The notes under the pieces: generated by a model
The model's database searches: none
Told to the model about the DNA's origin: nothing
Seen by the model: the letters and a program-made list of their open reading frames with translations, nothing else
From: Psychrobacter sp. PL19
GTDB taxonomy: Bacteria > Pseudomonadota > Gammaproteobacteria > Pseudomonadales > Moraxellaceae
Assembly (NCBI RefSeq): GCF_017875835.1
Contig: NZ_JAGING010000001.1
Location: 1,240,001-1,304,000, forward strand
DNA: 64,000 nt
Direction of reading: 5' to 3'
Position numbers and translations under genes: made by a program
In this document: piece by piece, positions 47,168-56,518 of the stretch
How positions within the stretch are numbered: the stretch's first letter is position 1
Layout of the letters: each line of letters starts with the position of its first letter

Positions 47168-49261
47168 ATGCGTACCCATTCTACTTTAAATCTATTGGTT
47201 ATCGACGATGATCAGCTCTATGCTGAGCGTCTTGTGCACTTGTTAGGCTCTTATTATGAACAGGTTAACTTAGGTTTTTTAGATGATAAAGAGGAGCTGC
47301 TAAAATCGCTACGGCAGCCGTGGGATGTTTTAGTATTTGGGCAGGCGTATGACATGAGCTTTACGGATGTGGTGGGTATTATCCAAGAGCAAAGTATTGA
47401 TTTGCCTACGATCTGCTTGATGAACGAGGACACTGCAGTGACCAGTTGCAATGATGAAGGGCTGCCTGCTGTTATCAGTGGCACCATGGTCAAAGCGCTA
47501 TTGGCAGATAAAGAGATCTCAGTGGTGATGGCGATTTGTTTACAGCATGACAGTCTACGCAGCCGCCGCCAATTAAAGCAGCTGCGTCATATTCTTTCTG
47601 AGGCGGAGCAGCGCGCTGATATCTTAATCAAAAACTGCAAAAGCGCCATCGCTTATATAGATCAAGGTATTCATATCTTTGCTAATAACCCTTATCTTAA
47701 GCTATTTGGTTTCGATTCCATGAGCGACGTTGTTGGGATACCCATTATTGATTTGATTGCAGGCGGTGATAACGTCAAAGACTTTAAGCAGTTTTTACGT
47801 CAGTTTGACAAAGGCAGTCGCGCGCAAGTCGAGTTTAGTTTTGAAAGTCTACATATGAATGGAGATACTTTTGAGGCCAAGCTACAATTGGCAGCGGCGA
47901 CCTTCGATGGTGAACCCGTTACCCAGATCATTATCCAGCCAAGTAGCAATAATAGCGATGAGCTCACCAAACAACTAGCGGCTGCTGAGCGTAAAGATAG
48001 CTGGACGGGGCTTAACAACCGCCAAGGCTTTGAAGAGCAGTTAAGCGCAATACATCAGCAGGCCATGAAGGGCGTAATAACTGCAGGGTTGTTGTATCTT
48101 CAGCTGGATAATATTGGCAAAATTAGAAGCAGCCTAGGTTTGCAAGGGGTGGATACCACCATTCAGCAAGTCGCGTATGTACTTGCTGACATGGTGCCAG
48201 CGGGTCATGTTAGTCGCTTTAGTGATACGGCATTTACGATATTAGTAGAAAACCAGTCAACCAAGGCTCTTGAAGAACTGGCTGTGGGTATTGGTAAGCG
48301 TGTTAGTGACATGCTCATTGAAGTGGATAAGCGTACTACTAACACCACCGTTAGTATCGGAATCGTTAAAATTGAGCAGAATACAGCCGAGCAAAAAGTA
48401 TTGCTTGAGCGAGCCATGGATGCCGTTACCCATATTATGGTTGAGACTAGCAATAAAGGTGGCAGCTATTATTTATACGACCCTAGCAAACATGCCACTA
48501 GCGATGATAATGCGCTCGCCGAATCTCTAGTCGAAGCGATTGCTCATAATCGCTTTGAGCTATTATTTCAACCAATGTACGATATCAATAATGATCGTAG
48601 TGACTTTTTTGAAGTGTATCTGCGTTTACCTTTGGCCGATATTGACAATACGGTGTTGACCCCTAATCAATTTATGGCGGTCGCCAAAAATCATCAACTG
48701 CGTGAAAAAATAGATCGTTGGCTACTGATTAGCGCTTGTAAAAAAATTAACGACGTCCGAAAATCTCATCCTGAAGCGCGATTATTGGTGCAGTTAACCA
48801 GCGCCTCACTCATTGATAAAAAACTACCAAATGTTGCCAGTCAACTAATCAAAGCAGTTGGCGGTGCACCCGGTGCTTTAACGTTACAATTTAATGAACA
48901 AGATATTACCAATCATTTGACGGTAGCCAAGTCTCAATTTGCCGCGCTTAGCGCAGTCAATTGCCAGGTTGGTATTCATAAATTTGGTTCGTCTGCTAAG
49001 TCTATTGAAATTGCCAACTTTGTACAGCCTGATATGATACGCTTAGCCCGCAGTTATGTAGAAGATATCGATACTGCAGACAATTTAGAAACTATTAAAT
49101 CGCTGATCGTAAGTACTAGTGAGCTTGGGATCGATGTGCTGATGCCTTATATCGCTGATGCCGCGACCATGTCAGTAGCATGGAGTGTTGGGGCACGTTA
49201 TCTGCAAGGCTTTTATCTACAAGAGCCTAGCAAAACGATGCAGGTTACTCATGAAACTTAA
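47168..49261 (+). CDS. fimX: FimX-like degenerate GGDEF/EAL protein
   Basis: 697 residues. Receiver-like domain (V-I-D-D-D near 12, but the acceptor site reads V-F-G-Q-A-Y), PAS-like domain (about 150-265), GGDEF-like domain in which the active-site loop is S-D-T-A-F, and EAL-like domain in which the motif is E-V-Y-L-R-L. Both catalytic motifs are degenerate, as in FimX of Pseudomonas/Xanthomonas. There the protein binds c-di-GMP and regulates type IV pilus assembly rather than making or degrading the messenger. No pilus genes are adjacent. Confidence 0.82.
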   Translation: MRTHSTLNLLVIDDDQLYAERLVHLLGSYYEQVNLGFLDDKEELLKSLRQPWDVLVFGQAYDMSFTDVVGIIQEQSIDLPTICLMNEDTAVTSCNDEGLPAVISGTMVKALLADKEISVVMAICLQHDSLRSRRQLKQLRHILSEAEQRADILIKNCKSAIAYIDQGIHIFANNPYLKLFGFDSMSDVVGIPIIDLIAGGDNVKDFKQFLRQFDKGSRAQVEFSFESLHMNGDTFEAKLQLAAATFDGEPVTQIIIQPSSNNSDELTKQLAAAERKDSWTGLNNRQGFEEQLSAIHQQAMKGVITAGLLYLQLDNIGKIRSSLGLQGVDTTIQQVAYVLADMVPAGHVSRFSDTAFTILVENQSTKALEELAVGIGKRVSDMLIEVDKRTTNTTVSIGIVKIEQNTAEQKVLLERAMDAVTHIMVETSNKGGSYYLYDPSKHATSDDNALAESLVEAIAHNRFELLFQPMYDINNDRSDFFEVYLRLPLADIDNTVLTPNQFMAVAKNHQLREKIDRWLLISACKKINDVRKSHPEARLLVQLTSASLIDKKLPNVASQLIKAVGGAPGALTLQFNEQDITNHLTVAKSQFAALSAVNCQVGIHKFGSSAKSIEIANFVQPDMIRLARSYVEDIDTADNLETIKSLIVSTSELGIDVLMPYIADAATMSVAWSVGARYLQGFYLQEPSKTMQVTHET

Positions 49262-49417
49262 TACCTAATAAAGCAATAAATAATAGCCAATGCTTTGAGG
49301 ATTTCTCAAGCGTTAGCAAGCCATTTTTGCATGGCGATTTAGGTGGTGCCATCTATGGATCATTGTCTATAGAGGCTTACATATCGCTAATGCCACCCAA
49401 CTAAAGATTATAAAATC

Positions 49418-49981
49418 ATGCCTATCACTATTAAATGTCAATTCAGCGGTGTCTTTCTTGCAGTCCTATTACTTACCGCCTGTGGTGAGCGAACGCCGCC
49501 TGATTATCGTACTCCTGTCACCCTGCCGCTATACACCCAAGGTGATGCTGATCGCGGTGCGTTAATTTTTGGAGAGGCCTGTGGACAGTGTCATAAGCTG
49601 AATCCAGGAAGCAATGAAAAAGGCCCGCAATTGATGAACGTCTATGGCGCACCTGCAGCAGATTTAGCCGATTATGACTATAGTGAGGGTTTGGCAACGT
49701 CAGGTTGGGTATGGGATGCCAAGACCCTTGATCCCTATATCGCGGATGCCGAGAAGGTCATGACTGATTCGAAAATGTTGGCAGATCCGATGCCAGATGC
49801 CAGCGAACGAGCGGATATTATCGCTTATTTGTCTACTTTGCGCGCAGCCGTTCCGGTTCTTGATGCCGATGGCTATCCGGTAGCAGTTGATACGGATACT
49901 AATACCGAACGCACGCAAATGAGCAATGATCCCGTTGAAATATCAACAGATCCGGCACAAAAACCGGCGGCAAGCTTTTAA
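49418..49981 (+). CDS. c-type cytochrome lipoprotein
   Basis: 187 residues. Signal sequence with lipobox L-L-L-T-A-C near 17-22. Class I cytochrome c domain with heme motif C-G-Q-C-H near 55 and likely axial Met in A-D-P-M-P near 127. Around it G-P-Q-L and Y-S-E-G-L are typical of small soluble cytochromes c. The C-terminal 40 residues are acidic and low complexity. It probably carries electrons in the periplasm; the partner is not evident from neighbours. Confidence 0.85.
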   Translation: MPITIKCQFSGVFLAVLLLTACGERTPPDYRTPVTLPLYTQGDADRGALIFGEACGQCHKLNPGSNEKGPQLMNVYGAPAADLADYDYSEGLATSGWVWDAKTLDPYIADAEKVMTDSKMLADPMPDASERADIIAYLSTLRAAVPVLDADGYPVAVDTDTNTERTQMSNDPVEISTDPAQKPAASF

Positions 49982-50083
49982 TAAATGAACGGTTAAGTGC
50001 TTTAGGCTTACTTTTAACACACGGGATTTTGCTAAGTTCACCTTTAAATAACTTATAATGATAAAAATGAGCCGGTAACCTTT

Positions 50084-51112
50084 ATGCCTGATACCTATAC
50101 TGACCTATCACCCTCAGAGATACCTAACGCATCGTTAAAAACGGCCTATACCTCTACGTCTAGCGCTGCTGACTATTGCCTTAATCAGCAGCGAATAGCG
50201 CAATTGCTGGTGCAGTTGAATCAGATTGTGCTGGATAAACCGCAAGTGATAAAGTTAGCGCTCAGTGGCGTGCTGGCAGGCGGCCATCTGTTATTACAAG
50301 ATTTGCCTGGCATGGGCAAGACTACCTTAGCGCAAGGGTTGGCCCAGTTATTAGGGTTGACCTTTAGTCGAGTGCAGTTCACCAACGATATGCTACCAGC
50401 AGACATTTTAGGCATGAGTATTTATGACCCAGCGACGCTGCGTTTTAATTTTCGTAAAGGCCCTATATTTACCCAGCTGTTATTAGCGGATGAGATTAAT
50501 CGCTCTAGTCCTAAGACCCAAAGCGCCTTGCTAGAAGCGATGGAAGAACGGCAAGTCACCCAAGATGGTCAGTCATATCGTTTACCACAACCATTCTTTG
50601 TGATAGCAACCCAAAACCCATTGCAGCAAGCGGGCGTTTATCCGCTTCCTGAATCACAGCTAGATCGGTTTTTATTGTGCTTGTCACTCGGTTACCCATC
50701 GCCTGCTGCGGAGCGTGCCCTACTGCAAGGACAAGATCGGCGTGAGCTGCTAAAAGACTTAGATGCGGTGCTTGATACTGAGGCGGTACTGTTAGCCCAA
50801 CAAGGTGTACAGCATGTGTATGTCGCGGATGTGGTGTTAGATTACCTGCAACGGTTGGTCGCCAAGACTCGCATAAGCCAAGAGTATCACGGCTTATCTC
50901 CGCGCGGCGTATTGTCGCTACAGCGTGCAGCGCAAGCTTATGCTTATGTATCGGGGCATGCCGAAATGACACCTGAAGATATTCAAGCGGTATTTGCGGC
51001 GGTTACCGATCATAGATTAGGGCAGCGATTTGTACCAGTGCATGCGGCCGGTGGACAGGCACCACAGACTATCGCTCAACGCATTTTGGCCGAGGTAGCG
51101 GTTATTATTTAA
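50084..51112 (+). CDS. MoxR-family AAA+ ATPase
   Basis: 342 residues. Walker A G-M-G-K-T-T-L near 73, preceded by L-L-Q-D-L-P; Walker B L-L-A-D-E-I-N-R near 130, sensor R-S-S-P-K-T-Q, E-A-M-E-E-R-Q-V, and A-T-Q-N-P near 170. MoxR ATPases work as chaperones with DUF58/VWA-type partners. It starts an operon with the DUF58 and transglutaminase-like genes. Confidence 0.92.
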   Translation: MPDTYTDLSPSEIPNASLKTAYTSTSSAADYCLNQQRIAQLLVQLNQIVLDKPQVIKLALSGVLAGGHLLLQDLPGMGKTTLAQGLAQLLGLTFSRVQFTNDMLPADILGMSIYDPATLRFNFRKGPIFTQLLLADEINRSSPKTQSALLEAMEERQVTQDGQSYRLPQPFFVIATQNPLQQAGVYPLPESQLDRFLLCLSLGYPSPAAERALLQGQDRRELLKDLDAVLDTEAVLLAQQGVQHVYVADVVLDYLQRLVAKTRISQEYHGLSPRGVLSLQRAAQAYAYVSGHAEMTPEDIQAVFAAVTDHRLGQRFVPVHAAGGQAPQTIAQRILAEVAVII

Positions 51113-51171
51113 GCGCTTTAAAGGTGCTATTCAAGTATCAGCATAGTAATTAGAATATTGATAGGGTGGTC

Positions 51172-52233
51172 ATGAGCGTTTTACCACGTAGTTTTACCCA
51201 GCCGCTAACGGCTGCGCTAGCACGTTGGTTTGCTAAACGTGCTCCTAAAAGCGACACTGCTACCCTTAATCTGCGTAATGTTTATATCTTCTTTAGCCGC
51301 GAAGGTATGCTTTTTGCTTTGCTATTAGTGATTACTTTTATCGCTGGTATTAACTATGGCAATAACCTGATACTAGGGTTGTGCTTTTACTTGGTGAGCA
51401 TATGGTTGGTAAGTTTTCATGTGACCTTTGCGCATATCTCAGGCTTACAAGTGCGATTGCTGGAAGTGACAATAGCAGAAGCGGGTGCACCAGTATGGGT
51501 AACGCTACAGCTGCGTAGCGAGAGTAGGCAACCACGACGCCAGCTGTTATTTAGCTTTGAGCAAGGCGTTGAACAAGATACTGTTAAGCGTTCATCCCAA
51601 GACAGCAGTAATAGACCAGATGACCGTAAATTGGGCGTTAGTGACAATACACAAGTGCTATTACCGCGTTTGCAAGATGAGCAAATTATTCGTTTGCCTA
51701 TTTTCACTAATACTCGCGGTGAGCTTGAACTGCCCCGATTACAGATTAAGACTGTTTATCCGTTAGGCATCATGCGTGCATGGTCATATGTTTATTTTGC
51801 CCGTACGGCTTGGGTTTATCCCAAACCTGAGCCCTTTGACTGGCAAGCGCAGTATTTAGCAGTTAGTACGGAGGATTTGCCAACAGGCGGTCAGTATACC
51901 CAAGGCCAAGATGACTTTGAGCGGTTAGATAATTATATTGAAGGCGAGTCACTGGCGCGCGTTTCTTGGGCACATGTCGCGCGAGGGCAGGGTATGCTCA
52001 CCAAACATTTCGCTGATCCTGTCGGTCATGAGCAGACTTTGGATTACGCAGATATGCCAGCGGCGCATCATGAACAAAAGCTGGCGCAACTGGCTTATGG
52101 TCTGCGTACTCTTAGTCAGATTGGGGTGCCGTTTCAAATGCAACTGCCAAATGAGACGCACGCGACTGCAACTATCGGTCAAGGTGACGCGTTTGCTCAG
52201 ACCTGTTTATTAAGGCTGGCAAAAACACCATGA
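51172..52233 (+). CDS. DUF58 domain membrane protein
   Basis: 353 residues from ATG 51172 (an in-frame GTG lies two codons earlier). Two N-terminal transmembrane helices (about 40-85), then a long cytosolic or periplasmic part ending in the DUF58 signature D-D-F-E-R-L-D-N-Y-I-E-G-E-S-L near 250 and V-S-W-A-H-V-A. Second gene of the MoxR operon; its stop overlaps the next gene by 4 bp. Confidence 0.85.
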   Translation: MSVLPRSFTQPLTAALARWFAKRAPKSDTATLNLRNVYIFFSREGMLFALLLVITFIAGINYGNNLILGLCFYLVSIWLVSFHVTFAHISGLQVRLLEVTIAEAGAPVWVTLQLRSESRQPRRQLLFSFEQGVEQDTVKRSSQDSSNRPDDRKLGVSDNTQVLLPRLQDEQIIRLPIFTNTRGELELPRLQIKTVYPLGIMRAWSYVYFARTAWVYPKPEPFDWQAQYLAVSTEDLPTGGQYTQGQDDFERLDNYIEGESLARVSWAHVARGQGMLTKHFADPVGHEQTLDYADMPAAHHEQKLAQLAYGLRTLSQIGVPFQMQLPNETHATATIGQGDAFAQTCLLRLAKTP

Positions 52234-54641
52234 CCATAAAACCTTCTAAACGTTCCCTTTCAAAACGCTTCACCTCAAAACAATCGTCTTTTACATCTAA
52301 CGGTGCTGTTGATTGGTCTTTCGAGCAGTCTTTTGAACTATTAGCTTTAGGTCAGCGCGCTGGTATTAATGTCCCTGTAGATGATTCAATAATAGGTGTT
52401 TTAACATCAGATAACTCAATAGATAATGCGTCAATCACATCGACAGTCAAAGTGAGATGGTATAACAAATTATTAGCATTACCCGCCTATTATTGGATAC
52501 TGATAACTCAAGTTATCGTTATTTTGCCTCATGCCGCTCACTTGCCATTATGGTTAATGGGATTTGCGCTCGTCAGCATTATTGCCCAGCTGCCTCGGAT
52601 CAAAGCCAAGTTTAAGCAAGCTCGCCATCTCAAGCGCATTTATCAAGGCATACAAATGCTGGGGTTTTTATTAGGCTTGGCAGGCTTATGGTTGACCTAT
52701 GATGCTACCTTTGGACTGGATATGGGGGTGGCATTTTTAGCACTATGTCTGATCAGTAAGCTGTGGGAGTTATACCGGCGCCGCGATGCCTATGTCGTGC
52801 TAAACCTATCGCTATTTGTCCTTGCGTCGTTGTTCTTAATGGACCAAGGATTACTCACCACTTTAGAAGTCATTGTGGGGGTGGTTGCTATTTTATTGGC
52901 GTTTATCGCGCTCAACGATGACGCCAATACTCGTGGTGATGGGCGTTTGCGTACCTTAGGGGTGTTGGGAGTTGGGGCGTTGCCATTATTGGTCGTGCTG
53001 TTTTTATTCTTTCCGCGTCTGCCACCCCTGTGGTCGGTGCAACTGTCAGGACAGCAAGCAATCACTGGGGTATCTGATAGCATGTCGCCTGGCGACTTTG
53101 CTAATTTGGGTCAATCGACCGCGCTGGCCTTTCGTGTGCAATTTGAAGATAATCGTCCACCCCAGGAACAGCTTTATTGGCGCGGCCTAGTATTTAGCGA
53201 CTTTGATGGGGTGACTTGGCGTCCCAGTCGTGAGCAACAGCAATGGAACTGGGAGACTGCGCAGCAAACTCCTGCCTGGGTCGAGAATGCATTTGCGACT
53301 GCCGCTGATAAAGTAAAACTTGCACCTATCAATTATGAAGTTGTCTTAGAGCCAACCCAGCAGCGTTGGTTGTTTGGACTCGATTATCCTTTTGCTCAGA
53401 GTCAAGGTATTAGCCTTACTTCCGACTTTACATTATTAAAAAATCAGCCAGTCACTCAGCAGCTACGCTATGACGTGTTGCGATATGCGCCTATGCGTAT
53501 TGATCCCAAACTTGATGACAATGTACGGCGCCTTAATCTAGCACTACCAAACCAAGGCAATCCCAAAGCTCGGGCACTTGCGAAGCAGCTATTCGCCCAG
53601 GCAGGCTCAGATCCAGTACGCTATATGAATGCTATTGAGCGCTGGATCAACCAAACTGAGTTTCGCTACACCTTCTCACCGCCACGACTCAATGCCAACC
53701 GTATTGATGAGTTTTTATTCGATACCAAAGCCGGGTTTTGTGAGCATTATTCCTCAAGTTTCACCTTTATGCTGCGTGCTGCGGGTATCCCTGCGCGAGT
53801 CGTGGCCGGTTATCAAGGTGGCGAGTTGAGTCGCGGTGGTAACGTGTGGGAAGTACGGCAAATGGATGCGCATGCGTGGACTGAAGCATGGCTTGAGGGT
53901 CAAGGTTGGGTACGCGTCGACCCGACTGCCTTTGTTGCTCCTGAACGCGTCGAGCAGGGGATGAATGCGTTGACCCAAGCGCAGGGGGCGACAATGTTCG
54001 GTGATGGCGCTGGCGCACAAATTAGTTATCAGCAGTATCAAATGCTGCAAACCTTGCGCCGCTTATCGGATCAAGCCAGCTATTACTGGCAAAAAGATAT
54101 CGTCGGTTATGATCAGGATAAACAAGCGGGCTCGCTATTAAAGTGGCTTAATATTAGCTCTGTGATGCAACAGATTGTTTGGCTGGCAGGTAGCGCGATT
54201 ACCGTAGTAGGTATTGTTGCACTTATGATTTGGCAGCGTAGACGTAAGCGTTGGCATCCCGCAGATCTGCCATTAGTTAAGCTCTCTAAACGTCTTGGTA
54301 AGCGAGATAAATCGTTGACTCGCTATGAAAATGAAGGGCAGTTGGCTTGGCTTGACCGTTTATCAGCAACTCTAAATTCGGCGACTCTAGATTCAGCTGA
54401 TTTGACTTCAGCTGATTTAAAGAGTGCAGAAAGTCTCAGTAGCAAACCCGCCATTACTATATTAGGTAAAGGTAAGCCCGATTCTATTCAACGAAACAGT
54501 GATCAGATTGATCGGATTGATGATATTAAGAGAAATTACCGTCAGTTACGTTACGGCCGACTGAGTACCCTCGAGACTAGTAATCATAAGTATCAGCAAG
54601 TCTTAAAGCAGCTTAAGCAGAGTGTGCTGTCGTTATTGTAG
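52230..54641 (+). CDS. TgpA-like transglutaminase-type membrane protein (DUF3488/DUF4129)
   Basis: 803 residues. N-terminal helices (about 80-285), transglutaminase-like core with catalytic C-E-H-Y-S-S near 501, H in D-A-H-A-W-T-E-A-W near 545 and D-P-T-A near 565, then a further helix (about 645-665) and C-terminal DUF4129-like tail. P. aeruginosa TgpA is an essential periplasmic enzyme of this family. The linker near 714-740 is built from S-A-x-L-x five-residue units. Third gene of the MoxR/DUF58 operon. Confidence 0.9.
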   Translation: MTIKPSKRSLSKRFTSKQSSFTSNGAVDWSFEQSFELLALGQRAGINVPVDDSIIGVLTSDNSIDNASITSTVKVRWYNKLLALPAYYWILITQVIVILPHAAHLPLWLMGFALVSIIAQLPRIKAKFKQARHLKRIYQGIQMLGFLLGLAGLWLTYDATFGLDMGVAFLALCLISKLWELYRRRDAYVVLNLSLFVLASLFLMDQGLLTTLEVIVGVVAILLAFIALNDDANTRGDGRLRTLGVLGVGALPLLVVLFLFFPRLPPLWSVQLSGQQAITGVSDSMSPGDFANLGQSTALAFRVQFEDNRPPQEQLYWRGLVFSDFDGVTWRPSREQQQWNWETAQQTPAWVENAFATAADKVKLAPINYEVVLEPTQQRWLFGLDYPFAQSQGISLTSDFTLLKNQPVTQQLRYDVLRYAPMRIDPKLDDNVRRLNLALPNQGNPKARALAKQLFAQAGSDPVRYMNAIERWINQTEFRYTFSPPRLNANRIDEFLFDTKAGFCEHYSSSFTFMLRAAGIPARVVAGYQGGELSRGGNVWEVRQMDAHAWTEAWLEGQGWVRVDPTAFVAPERVEQGMNALTQAQGATMFGDGAGAQISYQQYQMLQTLRRLSDQASYYWQKDIVGYDQDKQAGSLLKWLNISSVMQQIVWLAGSAITVVGIVALMIWQRRRKRWHPADLPLVKLSKRLGKRDKSLTRYENEGQLAWLDRLSATLNSATLDSADLTSADLKSAESLSSKPAITILGKGKPDSIQRNSDQIDRIDDIKRNYRQLRYGRLSTLETSNHKYQQVLKQLKQSVLSLL

Positions 54642-54813
54642 CGGTTGGCCATTTGGGCAGAACAACTAATACTAAGATTGAGTGTTTAACTGGCCTGCTG
54701 TCCAGATAGCCACTCTTAATGAATGCGCGACTAGTATATAGTTAAGCATAAGGTTGAGTGTTTATAATATGGAGTGCTTATAATATGGAATGCTATAAAA
54801 AAGGAGCTTATTT

Positions 54814-55458
54814 ATGAAACGTGCCAAGCAGTTACAGCCGTTATCTCGCCAACATCATCTTGGACTGCATGTAGGACGTCACGCTAAAGAATGCGCTGAT
54901 AACCCGCAACAAGTCACCGAACACTGGCAAGCGCTATCCTCATATATGAGTGATATGCACGATCATTTTCAAATCGAAGACAACTTAATTGTTAATGCCT
55001 TACGACCTCATCAATCTAACCAGCCAGAAGTGGCGTCTGTACTTGGTAAACTAGAACAGCAGCATAAGCGACTGCATAAATTGACCGCAGAGATTCAAGC
55101 CACTCAAGACAATAAAAAAGGCCATGCTACTGATAATATATCAATTAAAGATCAAGTCGCTATAGATCAAGTCGCTATAGATCAAGTCACTATAGATCAA
55201 GTCACTATAGATCAAGTCGCTATAGATCAAGTCACTATAGATCAAGTCGCTATAGATCAAGTCGCTATAGATCAAGTCGCTATAGAAAAAATCACTGTTG
55301 AGCAAGTCAGGGAACTCGCTAATCTGCTATATGATCATATTCGCTTTGAAGAACGTGAACTGTTGCCTATGGTTGAAAAGTATCTGACAGAAGATGAGTT
55401 GAATGCTGTCTATGATGCTAGCCCAGATGATATTAAGCATTTAGACGAGCAGCGTTAA
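54814..55458 (+). CDS. hemerythrin HHE domain protein with 15-bp repeat insert
   Basis: 214 residues, well-placed AGGAG ribosome-binding site. HHE-type helices: S-R-Q-H-H-L-G-L near 8, M-H-D-H-F-Q-I-E-D near 47 and Y-D-H-I-R-F-E-E-R-E-L near 170. Metal-binding His/Glu are in place. Between helices three and four, about 50 residues consist of the five-residue unit D-Q-V-(A/T)-I, encoded by nine 15-bp repeats. The family binds di-iron for oxygen or nitrosative stress functions. The insert probably forms a charged helical spacer. Confidence 0.85.
   Translation: MKRAKQLQPLSRQHHLGLHVGRHAKECADNPQQVTEHWQALSSYMSDMHDHFQIEDNLIVNALRPHQSNQPEVASVLGKLEQQHKRLHKLTAEIQATQDNKKGHATDNISIKDQVAIDQVAIDQVTIDQVTIDQVAIDQVTIDQVAIDQVAIDQVAIEKITVEQVRELANLLYDHIRFEERELLPMVEKYLTEDELNAVYDASPDDIKHLDEQR
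55150..55284 (+). repeat. 15-bp tandem repeat x9 inside the hemerythrin gene
   Basis: Units GATCAAGTC(G/A)CTATA repeated nine times without interruption. A multiple of three, so copy-number changes keep the frame and only change the length of the D-Q-V-A-I insert. Confidence 0.95.
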
Positions 55459-55513
55459 GTCTTACGGTGTTTAAAGGCCTTTTTAGTTTAAGTGCTGTCT
55501 CACACGTACGGTT

Positions 55514-56215
55514 TCATGGGTATTGATTTAACTTATTAACGCTGGCAATCAAAGCCACCATTATCATACCTATTACAATGAGAATAATAGACATGGTATG
55601 GGCAGCCTCGTAATTAAGGGCTTCTACTTGCTCATAGATAGCAATGGAGACGACCTTGGTTTCACCTGAGATGCTGCCACCTATCATCAAGACCACGCCA
55701 AACTCTCCAATGGTATGCGCAAAGCTAAGTAAGCTGCCAAGCACGATACCAACACGGGCCTGTGGTAAGGCCACTCTGATAAAGCGTCTCAAACGACTTG
55801 GCTCCAATAGATGGGCAACTTCGATGACGCTTCTTGGAATGCGTGAAAACTGTGCATAAACAGGCTGAATATAAAACGGTAGTGAGTAAATAATAGAGCC
55901 AATAACCAAGCCTTCAAAAGTAAATACGAATGGACTTATATTATGCTCGGCAAGCCATTTGCCAATACCGAAATTCGGACTTAGTAATAGCAATAAGTAA
56001 AAGCCAATCACAGTTGGTGGTAAGACTAGAGGCATAGCAATTACCCCCATCAATAGTATCTTTAAGCGCCCGACGATGTTGCCATGGCTGGGTTTAGCCA
56101 ACCAGTAAGCTAAAGGGGTCGCAAACAACAACAAGCACAATGTGGTAATACCGGCAAGTTTGATACTCACCCATACGGGGAGGAGCATGTCTGTTACAAG
56201 GGCTTGATTTATCAT
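55514..56215 (-). CDS. modB: molybdate ABC transporter permease
   Basis: 233 residues from M-I-N-Q-A-L-V; an in-frame TTG at 56290 gives 25 extra residues but neither start has a good ribosome-binding site. Five to six transmembrane helices and the permease EAA-like loop E-V-A-H-L-L-E-P-S-R-L-R-R near 140 fit ModB. It pairs with ModA upstream on the same strand. No modC ATPase gene is adjacent. A MITE lies in the modA-modB interval and could alter co-transcription. Confidence 0.88.
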   Translation of the reverse strand: MINQALVTDMLLPVWVSIKLAGITTLCLLLFATPLAYWLAKPSHGNIVGRLKILLMGVIAMPLVLPPTVIGFYLLLLLSPNFGIGKWLAEHNISPFVFTFEGLVIGSIIYSLPFYIQPVYAQFSRIPRSVIEVAHLLEPSRLRRFIRVALPQARVGIVLGSLLSFAHTIGEFGVVLMIGGSISGETKVVSIAIYEQVEALNYEAAHTMSIILIVIGMIMVALIASVNKLNQYP

Positions 56216-56328
56216 ATAGGCGCATTTAGATAATTTTGACAAAATAAAAGCAAACGCAGATAGTAGCCGTCTTATCAAAGCTACCGTCAAGCGAGGTTAA
56301 CGCGGTAGCAGATTTATATGGGTTTAAC

Positions 56329-56471
56329 TATGGTCGATTCAATTTAAACAAGATACAGTGCTACTGGAATGAATTTTTTGCAGCCTCTGTCACGCTTGCG
56401 AACAGCACGCAAGAAAAATTTATACCAGTGGCACATTGCTATACACATTTTTTTATTGTGAACTGACTATA
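56329..56471 (+). mobile_element. MITE copy B with IS630-like ends
   Basis: 143 bp. Left end TATGGTCGATTCAATTTAAA and right end TTATTGTGAACTGACTATA resemble the inverted repeats of the island IS630 copies. The inner part (GTGCTACTGGAATGAATTTT / AAAATTTATACCAGTGGCAC) folds into a long imperfect hairpin. No coding capacity. Clear relative of copy A. Lies between modA and modB. Confidence 0.78.
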
Positions 56472-56518
56472 TAACGTTGATACTGATTAATGATAATTAT
56501 AGCGTGAATGACGGTTGA

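Noticed and set aside
55150-55284. Possible CRISPR array
   Set aside because: The units are directly adjacent 15-bp repeats with no spacers and lie in frame inside a protein gene. The other arrays in the window also lack spacers.
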